Shown here piece by piece: positions 7,829-14,212 of a stretch of DNA of 22,897 bases. Within the stretch, counting starts at the first letter, position 1. The number at the start of each line of letters is the position of its first letter. Below the pieces are notes generated by a model. The model was not told the origin of the DNA and ran no database searches. It was given only the letters and a program-made list of their open reading frames with translations. Location of the stretch: positions 1 to 22,897 of the forward strand of contig MGMR01000112.1 of NCBI GenBank assembly GCA_001796495.1, given 5' to 3'. The translations under genes and the position numbers were made by a program. The DNA is from Chloroflexi bacterium RBG_13_51_18. Its GTDB lineage: Bacteria; Chloroflexota; Dehalococcoidia; Dehalococcoidales; RBG-16-60-22.

Positions 7829-8725
7829 CTATCCTGTAAGGTGGGCGATTATATATCCGATGCCGGTGAGAAGCTGTGTCAGCAGGACGCTCATAACATT
7901 GGCCGCCATACCACCCATCAATTTAGGCGTATTGGCATGGTGAATGGCGCCATCGATAGCTTTGGCGGCAAGGGGTAAAGACAGTAATCCCAGCAGTGCC
8001 CAGATGGGCATTACTCCAACCGCAACCCAGATAATTATCCAGAGATAGACTGCAATATTCACGATCGAATAAAAGACGGAAGCTTTAGTTTTGCCAATAG
8101 TGATGGGTACCGTCTTGCGGTCGGCCACTTTATCGGCTTCTACATCGGGGAATTCATTAAGCAGGAGAAGGTTGTGTACCAGGAAGGCAGAGGGAATGCA
8201 GGCAACCACGGCATGTGAGGTATAAGCCCCGGTCTGAACGAAATACATGCCGAGTATAGGTAATGCACCTAGTCCGGCGCCGGCTACCCATTCAGGCCAT
8301 GGGCGTTTAAGAATAAGGGGACTATAAAGAAGAATAAATAAAACTGCGATGAGCAGCAATGGTAATAGTAGCCAGCCGCGTATTACGATAAAGTAAATTC
8401 CGATCGGCATCGCCAGGACCAAGGCTATTATCCCCAGCCAGAGTACCTGGCGCGGTGTAAGCAGTTTAGCAGGGAGAATACCGCTGCCTCCGCTAAATGG
8501 AGTACGTTTGGTGGCTTGGTCTATCCCACTGCGGAAATCAAAGTAGTCGTTGAGGATATTTACGCTGGCATGCGTAAGTACCAGTCCTATGCCGGCCAGC
8601 AGGGCATGCCATATATTGACATTGCCGTCATACCAGGCTACAGTCGTACCCAGAAAAGCTAAAATCAGAGAAAGAATCAGAAACTGGGGACGGGACTCCA
8701 GAAACCAGGTTTTGAATATATTCAA
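7829..8725 (-). CDS. menA: UbiA-family prenyltransferase, probable 1,4-dihydroxy-2-naphthoate polyprenyltransferase
   Basis: MenA attaches the polyprenyl tail to dihydroxynaphthoate in the membrane. The protein is strongly hydrophobic with about eight or nine membrane helices and carries both Asp-rich motifs: NDYFDFRSGID on the first cytosolic loop and NEFPDVEADKVADRKT on the second, as expected for MenA. The frame extends to a GTG at 8764, but I place the start at a TTG at 8725 (298 aa). GGGAG lies at ideal distance before that TTG, nothing ribosome-like precedes the GTG, and a perfect TATAAT on this strand lies inside the GTG-started extension. menG follows directly. Other UbiA enzymes are formally possible, but pairing with menG makes the menaquinone role likely. 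No isochorismate-branch or futalosine genes are in view, so the origin of the naphthoate ring is unknown. Confidence 0.9.
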   Translation of the reverse strand: MNIFKTWFLESRPQFLILSLILAFLGTTVAWYDGNVNIWHALLAGIGLVLTHASVNILNDYFDFRSGIDQATKRTPFSGGSGILPAKLLTPRQVLWLGIIALVLAMPIGIYFIVIRGWLLLPLLLIAVLFILLYSPLILKRPWPEWVAGAGLGALPILGMYFVQTGAYTSHAVVACIPSAFLVHNLLLLNEFPDVEADKVADRKTVPITIGKTKASVFYSIVNIAVYLWIIIWVAVGVMPIWALLGLLSLPLAAKAIDGAIHHANTPKLMGGMAANVMSVLLTQLLTGIGYIIAHLTG

Positions 8726-8744
8726 TGATATATCTCCCGGATTT

Positions 8745-8750
8745 ATTATA
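8745..8750 (-). promoter_or_regulatory. -10 element of menA-menG promoter
   Basis: TATAAT on the minus strand lies 19 bases upstream of the TTG start proposed for menA. The only -35 candidate, TTTACT, has 19-bp spacing and is weak. The predicted transcript would begin just before the GGGAG ribosome binding site, giving a leader under 20 bases. Confidence 0.4.
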
Positions 8751-8864
8751 GCATGGCCATTCACTGGATAGTAAAGTCTTTACTTAAAAGTTGAATTATA
8801 GCAATTCTTGTCCCAGGGAGTGTTAGGCACGTCAATAACGGAGGAGAGAAGAAACGCATATTCA

Positions 8865-8883
8865 ATTAACAGGCTTTGTTAAT
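8865..8883. repeat. Inverted repeat upstream of menA
   Basis: ATTAACA (8865-8871) and TGTTAAT (8877-8883) are perfect 7-bp arms around five bases. It lies in the 316-base gap between the menA start and the end of the 141-aa coiled-coil gene, about 115-140 bases upstream of the menA -10. It could be an operator or a weak hairpin; no U-tract follows on either strand. Apart from this and the repeat at 8962-8985 I see no gene in 8726-9041; the gap is AT-rich with stop codons in all frames. Confidence 0.3.
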
Positions 8884-8961
8884 AATAATAACATGTAAAC
8901 TAATAGTTAGAAAAACACTTATCCTATAATACGAAGATGCTTGAAAAAATAATCAGCCCCA

Positions 8962-8985
8962 TTTAAGAAGTATTCACTTCTTAAA
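8962..8985 (-). terminator. Hairpin downstream of the 141-aa coiled-coil gene
   Basis: TTTAAGAAGT (8962-8971) and ACTTCTTAAA (8976-8985) are perfect 10-bp arms around a 4-base loop, 56 bases past the stop of the minus-strand gene ending at 9042. It is well placed as a terminator, but no proper U-run follows, so it may only stabilise the 3' end. Confidence 0.4.
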
Positions 8986-9041
8986 AATTCAAGCGGTCGA
9001 TCGTTGTGCTTTAATGATATTATGAAACGATAAAGTCGGAG

Positions 9042-9467
9042 TTATTTACTTTTAAAGAACGGCGACTGCTCGATATGCTTATCTTTGAGAGCCAGGAAAG
9101 ACTCGTCTAGGGCGATAACTTCCTGCTTGACTTTATCTTCAAGGTTGTCAAGGCTTTCTGACACCTCTGATATTCTATCGTTGAGAGCATCAGCCCTTTT
9201 GGCAGCCTCATCTCTTACTTTAGCCACGGCTGCTTCAGCGGCTTTTCTGGCCGCATCGGCGGCTCTTTCACCGCTCTCTCTGGCCTGGTCGGCGGCGGCG
9301 CGTGAATCTCTAACCGCAGCCTGAGCCAATTTTAACGCTTCCTCTACCTTTTGTATATAATTCTCGAGTTCATCAAGAATTACGGGAAGAGGTTTGGTCA
9401 TTATTTTAGGCTGAATCTCTTCAGCTCCCGACTTGTTATCGGTCGGCTTGTTCGAACTCTTAACCAT
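9042..9467 (-). CDS. Ala-rich coiled-coil protein, soluble paralogue of the 536-aa protein
   Basis: I cannot assign a function to this 141-aa hydrophilic protein. Residues 20-34 (PKIMTKPLPVILDEL) match residues 17-31 of the larger neighbour at 12 of 15 positions, showing that the two share an N-terminal module. From about residue 36 to 130 the sequence is a continuous amphipathic helix rich in Ala, Glu, Lys and Arg with heptad spacing, including Ala-rich repeats at 57-82. There is no membrane helix, unlike the neighbour. AAGGAG at 9477-9482 lies 9 bases before the ATG. A perfect -10 (TATAAT, minus strand, 9521-9526) and a small hairpin precede it, so it probably has its own transcript. A natural guess is a soluble partner that forms mixed coiled coils with the membrane-anchored paralogue. 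Confidence 0.82.
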   Translation of the reverse strand: MVKSSNKPTDNKSGAEEIQPKIMTKPLPVILDELENYIQKVEEALKLAQAAVRDSRAAADQARESGERAADAARKAAEAAVAKVRDEAAKRADALNDRISEVSESLDNLEDKVKQEVIALDESFLALKDKHIEQSPFFKSK

Positions 9468-9483
9468 TAATTTTTTCTCCTTG

Positions 9484-9503
9484 AAAAAATGCCTTCAGGC
9501 ATT
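9484..9503 (-). terminator. Hairpin plus U-run just upstream of the 141-aa gene's ribosome binding site
   Basis: AATGCCT (9488-9494) and AGGCATT (9497-9503) form a perfect small hairpin; on the minus strand it is followed by a run of T, then after one C the AAGGAG site. It looks like a short intrinsic terminator for the upstream 536-aa gene. If the promoter at 9521-9526 is real, however, it would be a stem-loop at the extreme 5' end of the 141-aa gene's mRNA. Confidence 0.5.
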
Positions 9504-9520
9504 ATTCTCATATTTATGAT

Positions 9521-9526
9521 ATTATA
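9521..9526 (-). promoter_or_regulatory. -10 element upstream of the 141-aa coiled-coil gene
   Basis: TATAAT on the minus strand lies 54 bases before the ATG. No good -35 is present at 16-18 bp. The predicted start site falls about 10 bases before the hairpin at 9488-9503. Confidence 0.35.
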
Positions 9527-9643
9527 AATTTCCACGTCGATTAAGAACATAATTCAAGGTGCAAGGGTAAAGAATGATTCCTATGAACAATCCCTTCCCC
9601 GGATACACACCTATCAATTTACCTTAGTATTTATTTTGTCGGT

Positions 9644-11254
9644 TTAACCTAACCCGATGCTGGATATACCTACACTAATAGCTACCGCACCGAAAATTGC
9701 AGCCAGCATGGCAATAATTAAAAACAGCATAAATTCCCAGGAACCAAGCAACTTTTTCACCATTGCTCTCGGCATGGCTTCAGCGGCTTTCAGGCCGGCT
9801 TCTTCGGCGGCTCTTCCAGCAGCTTCGGCAGCAGCAATAGCCTGCCGGGACACTTCTTCTGCCCTTACAGCTGATTTTTCAGTAGCCGTACGAGCTTCCT
9901 CCGCAGCGGCTTTGGCAGCTCTGGAAACCTCTTCAGCTCTTTTTGCAGATTCTTGAGCGGCAACTTTGGCAGCTTCTGCCTTGCGTGCAGCTTCGGCACT
10001 GGCGGCTTTAACATCAGCTTCCGCTTTGCGAGCAGCTTCTTGGGCCGCTTTTTCAGCTGCGAGAGAGGCTTTCCTGGCGGCTTCCGCAGCGGCTTCCGCA
10101 GCTTTAGATAGAGCCTCGGCCTGCATGACCATCTGGTGCAACGCCTGGGAAGCGGCTTCAAGAGCTTCATCACCGGCAATATCGGCTTGCTCGGCCTTTT
10201 TGCGCGTTTTATCAGCTGCCTGGAGACCTTTAGCGGCTGCCTCTTTGGCTTCCGTACCGGCTTCTTCGACTCTTTCAGCGAGACGGCCGGTAACTAAGGC
10301 AGCTGTATTAAGAGCTTCATCGCCGGCGCTATCGGCGGCTTGTGCTTTTATCTGGGCAGTATCGGCAGCCTGATAGGCGGCGGAGGCAGAACGTTTTGCT
10401 TTTCTACCTGACTGTTCGGCGTTAACGGCTGTTTCTGCCGATAGCGTTTGAGTGAGGTTGGCGCGAGCAGTTCTGGCTTGTTTAGCGTCATCATCCGCCT
10501 GTTTGCCCGCAGCATTTGCTAATTCAATAGCTTCTTGAACGCCTTGAGTTGCCAGCATGGCTTTCTCTTGAGCGCGAGCGGCGGCTTCTTGTGCGGCTCT
10601 TTCGGCGGCTGCAGCGGCTGCTTTAGCGGTTTGTTCCAGCTCTTCCATCTTCCGGATAGCATCGGCGACTGCTTCCTCAGCAGTTTGCGTTGCTCCTTCG
10701 GCGGCGAGTCTGGCGGCTTCGCTTGCTTCTACGGCTTTCCTGGCGGCATCTTCTGCTTTCTTGGTAGCATCGGAAGCAGCTTTCTGTGCCGATTTAGCAG
10801 CCATTTCCGCGGCGGCCCTGGCGGCATTAGCGGCTTCTTGTGCTTTACGGGCAGCCTCTTCAGCGGCTTTACGGAATGATTCGATCGCAGCCTTAGCGCC
10901 TAAATCAGCCTCCTCAGCTTTTTTCATGGCGGCTTCAGCGGCTAATCGGGCGCCTTTGGCGGTTTCTTCAGCTTTACGGGCGGCTTCGGCGGCGGCCCTG
11001 GTAGCTGTTTCGGCTGCCATTTGACCGGCTTTCTTGGCTTCTTCAGCTCGTTTTTCAGCCTCTCCTGAAGCCTTGGTAGCGGCGCTGGCAGCTTCTTTAG
11101 CGGCTCGCGCGGCTTCTTCGGCTTTACGGGCAGCTTCTGCAGCAGCCCTGATATTCTCGTCCATTTCGTCGAGAATTTGTGGGAGCGGCTTGCTCATTAT
11201 TTTGGGCGGTTTTGGTGTCTTTGGCTCTGGTCCGGGTGCATTCTTTGCAACCAT
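9644..11254 (-). CDS. Long Ala-rich coiled-coil protein with C-terminal membrane anchor
   Basis: This 536-aa protein has no recognised family. Residues 1-16 are Pro-rich, 17-31 (PKIMSKPLPQILDEM) are the signature shared with the 141-aa neighbour, and about 35-495 are one very long helix with around 45% Ala plus Glu, Lys and Arg. AARKAEE-type heptads put Ala at the core positions, as in tightly packed Ala-coils. Residues 295-318 and 345-368 are an internal repeat with QAAD and AGDEAL offset by exactly 50. Two Lys at 500-501 precede a single hydrophobic helix at about 508-531 and a tiny tail, so the protein should be tail-anchored with the coil in the cytosol. AAAGGAGA at 11261-11268 supports the ATG. 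It could be a membrane-attached scaffold or spacer, or a LEA/apolipoprotein-like stress protein; nothing decides between these. The DNA is a string of imperfect GCGGCTTC-like units, prone to slippage. Confidence 0.85.
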   Translation of the reverse strand: MVAKNAPGPEPKTPKPPKIMSKPLPQILDEMDENIRAAAEAARKAEEAARAAKEAASAATKASGEAEKRAEEAKKAGQMAAETATRAAAEAARKAEETAKGARLAAEAAMKKAEEADLGAKAAIESFRKAAEEAARKAQEAANAARAAAEMAAKSAQKAASDATKKAEDAARKAVEASEAARLAAEGATQTAEEAVADAIRKMEELEQTAKAAAAAAERAAQEAAARAQEKAMLATQGVQEAIELANAAGKQADDDAKQARTARANLTQTLSAETAVNAEQSGRKAKRSASAAYQAADTAQIKAQAADSAGDEALNTAALVTGRLAERVEEAGTEAKEAAAKGLQAADKTRKKAEQADIAGDEALEAASQALHQMVMQAEALSKAAEAAAEAARKASLAAEKAAQEAARKAEADVKAASAEAARKAEAAKVAAQESAKRAEEVSRAAKAAAEEARTATEKSAVRAEEVSRQAIAAAEAAGRAAEEAGLKAAEAMPRAMVKKLLGSWEFMLFLIIAMLAAIFGAVAISVGISSIGLG

Positions 11255-11597
11255 TTTCGGTCTCCTTTATTGCCTATCTCTATTTCAAGAGCAGAATTTT
11301 ACTGCTGCGAAAGGCCCCAACGATAATATCAAGTTTAATCTTTTTTCATAATCTTATACAAAAGTAAATTATATACCACTATTCCACTTTTTTCCATAGT
11401 TTAGAGACTGAATTATACACCTTTTTTTTAAAAAAAACCACCCTGTATGTTTCAAGGCTTGCAAGTGAAAATAGAAATATGGTATATATAATTATAAAAC
11501 ATGTAAAAAGATTCATGAATCATTACATCATGAATAATATCATCATTCAGGATATGATGTCAATAATATTAATATCATTTCTCGAGGAGAATTTATT
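11255..11597. other. Divergent 343-bp regulatory region with several palindromes
   Basis: No gene is visible here; the stretch is AT-rich with stops in all frames. It separates the minus-strand coiled-coil gene from the plus-strand winged-helix gene, so it should hold both promoters. Minus-strand candidate: TATAAT (complement of 11368-11373) with TGGAAA 17 bases upstream; a second -10 is the complement of 11412-11417. Plus-strand candidate: TTGCAA (11459-11464) with TATATA (11483-11488) at 18-bp spacing. The last 90 bases before the winged-helix gene contain perfect palindromes GATTCATGAATC (11510-11521) and ATATTAATAT (11566-11575), and an inverted pair ACATCAT (11525-11531)/ATGATGT (11554-11560). 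These are plausible operator sites for the adjacent regulator. Confidence 0.5.
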
Positions 11598-11882
11598 ATG
11601 CCGGAATGGACTTTTATCACCAGACACGCTGTAGCCCTCAGTCTTATTGCCAAGTATCCAAAAGCTACCGCCATCGAACTTGCAAATCAAATGAAAATCA
11701 CTGAAAGAGCGGTCCGTAAAATAATCGCTGATCTATCGGCTGCCGGGTATATCGGGAAAAAAAGGGAGGGGAGGGGACTTAGATATACCATCGACCCCGC
11801 TTTATCGCTTCGCCATGATACGCATCGTGAGGTAGCCATCGGTGATTTGCTGACATCTCTAGGGTGGGAAAAAGATAAGTAA
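11598..11882 (+). CDS. Small winged-helix transcriptional regulator
   Basis: This 94-aa DNA-binding protein is probably cytosolic and dimeric. Residues 10-48 form a helix-turn-helix of the MarR/ArsR-like winged type: a first helix, then ATAIELANQMKITERAVRKI with the turn near Met32-Lys33 and recognition helix around 36-47. A beta wing YIGKKREGRGLRYTI follows at 51-65. The final 25 residues are a short helix that could dimerise; no ligand or metal Cys cluster is visible. GAGGAG at 11584-11589 lies 8 bases before the ATG. It is transcribed divergently from the large coiled-coil gene across a palindrome-rich region, so autoregulation and control of that gene are the obvious hypotheses. A GGCCTG/CAGGCC hairpin lies just past the stop. 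Confidence 0.85.
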   Translation: MPEWTFITRHAVALSLIAKYPKATAIELANQMKITERAVRKIIADLSAAGYIGKKREGRGLRYTIDPALSLRHDTHREVAIGDLLTSLGWEKDK

Positions 11883-11885
11883 AAT

Positions 11886-11909
11886 GGCCTGTAACGGGGT
11901 TTCCAGGCC
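11886..11909 (+). terminator. Weak hairpin after the winged-helix gene
   Basis: GGCCTG (11886-11891) pairs with CAGGCC (11904-11909) around a 12-base loop, four bases past the stop. A T-rich stretch comes only about 20 bases later, so termination may be weak. Confidence 0.35.
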
Positions 11910-11957
11910 GTATCCATTAAATTTTAACCCTTTTTCTATTTCAATAAAAGCTCAATT

Positions 11958-11986
11958 TTCAGAAATCGCTCTTAAAATGGTATAAT
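11958..11986 (+). promoter_or_regulatory. Promoter of rlmN and the TerC-family gene
   Basis: TTCAGA (11958-11963, 4 of 6 matches) and a perfect TATAAT (11981-11986) have 17-bp spacing. The predicted start site is about 40 bases before the rlmN ATG. Confidence 0.55.
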
Positions 11987-12031
11987 TTCCCACGTATAGT
12001 ATTGGATACATTTTTGGAGTAGATACAATAT

Positions 12032-13171
12032 ATGCCGAAAATACCGGCGGGTTTCACCGAATTAACCTGCCTTCAATTAGATCGCATTGTTGAATCGACG
12101 GGGGAACCGTCGTATCGTGCCGGGCAGTTGCGCAAATGGATTTACCAGCGCCTGGCGATATCTTATGATGAAATGACCGATTTACCGCTGGCATTCCGCG
12201 AAAGGTTGTCTAGACAAATAAGGTTACACAGCCTCGTGCCGGTACACATCGCAACCGGAAATGACGGCACGGTAAAAACTCTGTTTCAACTTGTCGACGG
12301 CCAAACTGTGGAGTCGGCGCTGATGTTTTATGATGGGGTAGGGGAGAATGGACGTTACACCGTTTGCGTTTCCACCCAGGTAGGGTGTGCTGTCGGCTGC
12401 TCTTTCTGTGCCACCGGCCGGCAGGGATTCGAGCGTAATTTAACGCCCGGTGAAATCATCGACCAGGTGCTGTATTTCGCACACTATCTTAAAGAAGAGG
12501 TCAAAAAAAATAATAGCAGCCCTAAAAATAATAAAAATACCCGCATATCTAATATTGTATTTATGGGCATGGGCGAGCCGCTGGCTAATTATGATAACCT
12601 CTGGCAGGCCATTGAAATGCTGAACTCACCGGAAGGTTTCGGCTTGGGTGCACGCAATATGGTCATTTCTACATCCGGACTGGTGCCGCAGATAAAACGA
12701 TTAGCGGAAGAAAAACTGCAGGTAGGTCTGGCAGTATCGCTCCATGCCGCCGAAAATGAGTTAAGGAACAAACTGGTCCCCATTAATAAAAAATATCCTC
12801 TTGAGAAGCTTATCCCTGCCTGTAGAGAATATAGCCGACTTTCCGGGCGCCGTTTGAGCTTTGAATATGCCCTTTTCAAGGGCCTTAATGATTCTCTTAC
12901 ACAGGCTCAGGCCCTCGCTGAACTGATAAAGGGGCTGAAATGTCATGTGAATCTCATCCCGGCCAACCGGATATCCGGCTCGTCTTTCGCTCCGCCGTCC
13001 CACGGGGCTGTCCTCGCTTTTGAAAATGAGCTAAAGCGGTGCCATATTAACGTTACTCTACGCCAGCGCCGTGGTCAGGACATCGATGCCGGTTGTGGCC
13101 AGTTACGCAGTCGCTTCTTAAAAAATGCTGAAGATAATATAATAAAATCTGTTTTAGCGGAGAAGGTATAG
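12032..13171 (+). CDS. rlmN: Dual-specificity 23S rRNA/tRNA adenine C2-methyltransferase
   Basis: RlmN is a radical SAM enzyme that methylates C2 of A2503 in 23S rRNA and A37 of some tRNAs. In the 379-aa protein the radical SAM motif is CAVGCSFC (Cys119, 123, 126). The methyl-carrying Cys355 lies in DIDAGCGQL and the second catalytic Cys112 in VCVSTQVGC. GMGEPL (179-184) and SLHA (236-239) are further family motifs. Cys355 distinguishes it from non-methyl-carrying radical SAM proteins, and the whole set gives high certainty. An unusual Lys/Asn-rich insert (about 157-171, NNSSPKNNKN region) sits just before the NIVFMGMGEP strand; it is coded by an A-rich tract at about 12505-12540. The ATG has GGAG at 12016-12019, a rather long 12-base spacing. 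The TerC-family gene starts two bases after the stop. Confidence 0.95.
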   Translation: MPKIPAGFTELTCLQLDRIVESTGEPSYRAGQLRKWIYQRLAISYDEMTDLPLAFRERLSRQIRLHSLVPVHIATGNDGTVKTLFQLVDGQTVESALMFYDGVGENGRYTVCVSTQVGCAVGCSFCATGRQGFERNLTPGEIIDQVLYFAHYLKEEVKKNNSSPKNNKNTRISNIVFMGMGEPLANYDNLWQAIEMLNSPEGFGLGARNMVISTSGLVPQIKRLAEEKLQVGLAVSLHAAENELRNKLVPINKKYPLEKLIPACREYSRLSGRRLSFEYALFKGLNDSLTQAQALAELIKGLKCHVNLIPANRISGSSFAPPSHGAVLAFENELKRCHINVTLRQRRGQDIDAGCGQLRSRFLKNAEDNIIKSVLAEKV

Positions 13172-13173
13172 CC

Positions 13174-14172
13174 GTGTCTCATGAAACTATTTTATGGATA
13201 GTATTTGCGGTACTCGTGCCAACGGTACTAGTTCTAGACCTGGGGGTATTCCAGCGTAGAGCGCATACTATCAGGACCAAAGAAGCACTGCTGATGACTG
13301 CTGGCTATGTCTCACTGGCTTTAATTTTCGCCGTTGTCATCTATTTTGTAATGGGAGAAGAGGGGCATGATAAAGCCTTGACTTTTCTTACCGGCTATAT
13401 CGTCGAATGGTCGTTAAGTATGGATAACCTTTTTGTGTTCATATTAATATTTACAACATTCGCTGTACCGTCGGAACACCGGCACCGGGTACTTTTCTGG
13501 GGCATTATCGGTGCGATCGTTACGCGGGGGATTTTTATTGCTACCGGCCTGACAATTATTGAAAAACTTGAATGGATTATTTTTGTCTTCGGCGCTTTTT
13601 TAGTTTACACCGGTTTAAAAATAGCTTTCAAGAAAGACCAGGAAGTGGACCCCAAGAAGAACGTCTTTTTCCGGCTTGGATGCAAATATCTCCCGATGAC
13701 TGATGATTACCGCGGGGGCAAATTCTTTTCCAGGGAGAAGGGGCGTTTACTAGCCACGCCCCTTATACTTGTGCTTATTGTCATTGAGACGACTGATATT
13801 GTATTTGCCGTCGACTCTATTCCGGCTATCCTATCGATTACTCTCGACTCATTTATCGTGTATAGTTCTAATATTTTTGCCATTCTCGGATTGCGGGCGC
13901 TGTTTTTCGCCCTGGTCGGCCTGACAAATAAACTTGTTTATCTTAGTTACGGACTGGCAGCGATTCTGACACTGCTCGGTCTCAAGATGATATTTGCTTC
14001 CGACCTTTTTGCTGAACTTACCGGTATCGGGATTCATGTTCCTGTCTATGCATCGCTGGGGGCAGTGGTGGGGATACTAGCTTTCTCTGCCTTGGCCTCT
14101 TTCTGGTGGCCGCCGAAGAAGAAGGGCATACTATCAAATGAATCCGGGGTAGATACTGAAGAGCAGAAGTAG
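13174..14172 (+). CDS. TerC/Alx-family integral membrane protein, probable metal (Mn2+) exporter
   Basis: TerC-family proteins are multi-pass inner-membrane proteins; the best studied bacterial members export manganese or are linked to tellurite resistance. This 332-aa protein has about nine hydrophobic helices and the family motifs with buried acids: EWSLSMDNLFVF (79-90, Glu79/Asp84) and IETTDIVFAVDS (204-215, Glu205, Asp208, Asp214), then YSSNIFAILGLRALFF at 230-245. A basic cytosolic loop lies around 152-192 and the C-terminus is hydrophilic. The start is a GTG with GGAGAAGG at 13159-13166, two bases after the rlmN stop, so the genes are co-transcribed and probably coupled. No yybP-ykoY-type manganese leader is in front of it; any metal regulation would have to come from the rlmN promoter. 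Confidence 0.9.
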   Translation: MSHETILWIVFAVLVPTVLVLDLGVFQRRAHTIRTKEALLMTAGYVSLALIFAVVIYFVMGEEGHDKALTFLTGYIVEWSLSMDNLFVFILIFTTFAVPSEHRHRVLFWGIIGAIVTRGIFIATGLTIIEKLEWIIFVFGAFLVYTGLKIAFKKDQEVDPKKNVFFRLGCKYLPMTDDYRGGKFFSREKGRLLATPLILVLIVIETTDIVFAVDSIPAILSITLDSFIVYSSNIFAILGLRALFFALVGLTNKLVYLSYGLAAILTLLGLKMIFASDLFAELTGIGIHVPVYASLGAVVGILAFSALASFWWPPKKKGILSNESGVDTEEQK

Positions 14173-14212
14173 CAATCGTAGACGGGCACACTAATCTCTG
14201 CGGGTGTCTGTC

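Noticed and set aside
9780..11150. Repeated GCGGCTTC-like units resembling a tandem or CRISPR-type repeat array
   Set aside because: The units are imperfect, without unique spacers, and stay in codon phase with Ala/Glu/Lys heptads; they are explained by protein repetition.
9657..11351. Several long plus-strand Ala/Ser-rich open frames opposite the coiled-coil gene
   Set aside because: They mirror the GCx-rich codons of the minus-strand gene, have no ribosome sites and read as low-complexity Ala/Ser strings; antisense shadows.
14172..14212. AGACGGGCACAC / GTGTCTGTCT pairing between the convergent TerC-family and DUF5343-like genes as a bidirectional terminator
   Set aside because: The arms match only with gaps and there is no U-run on either side.
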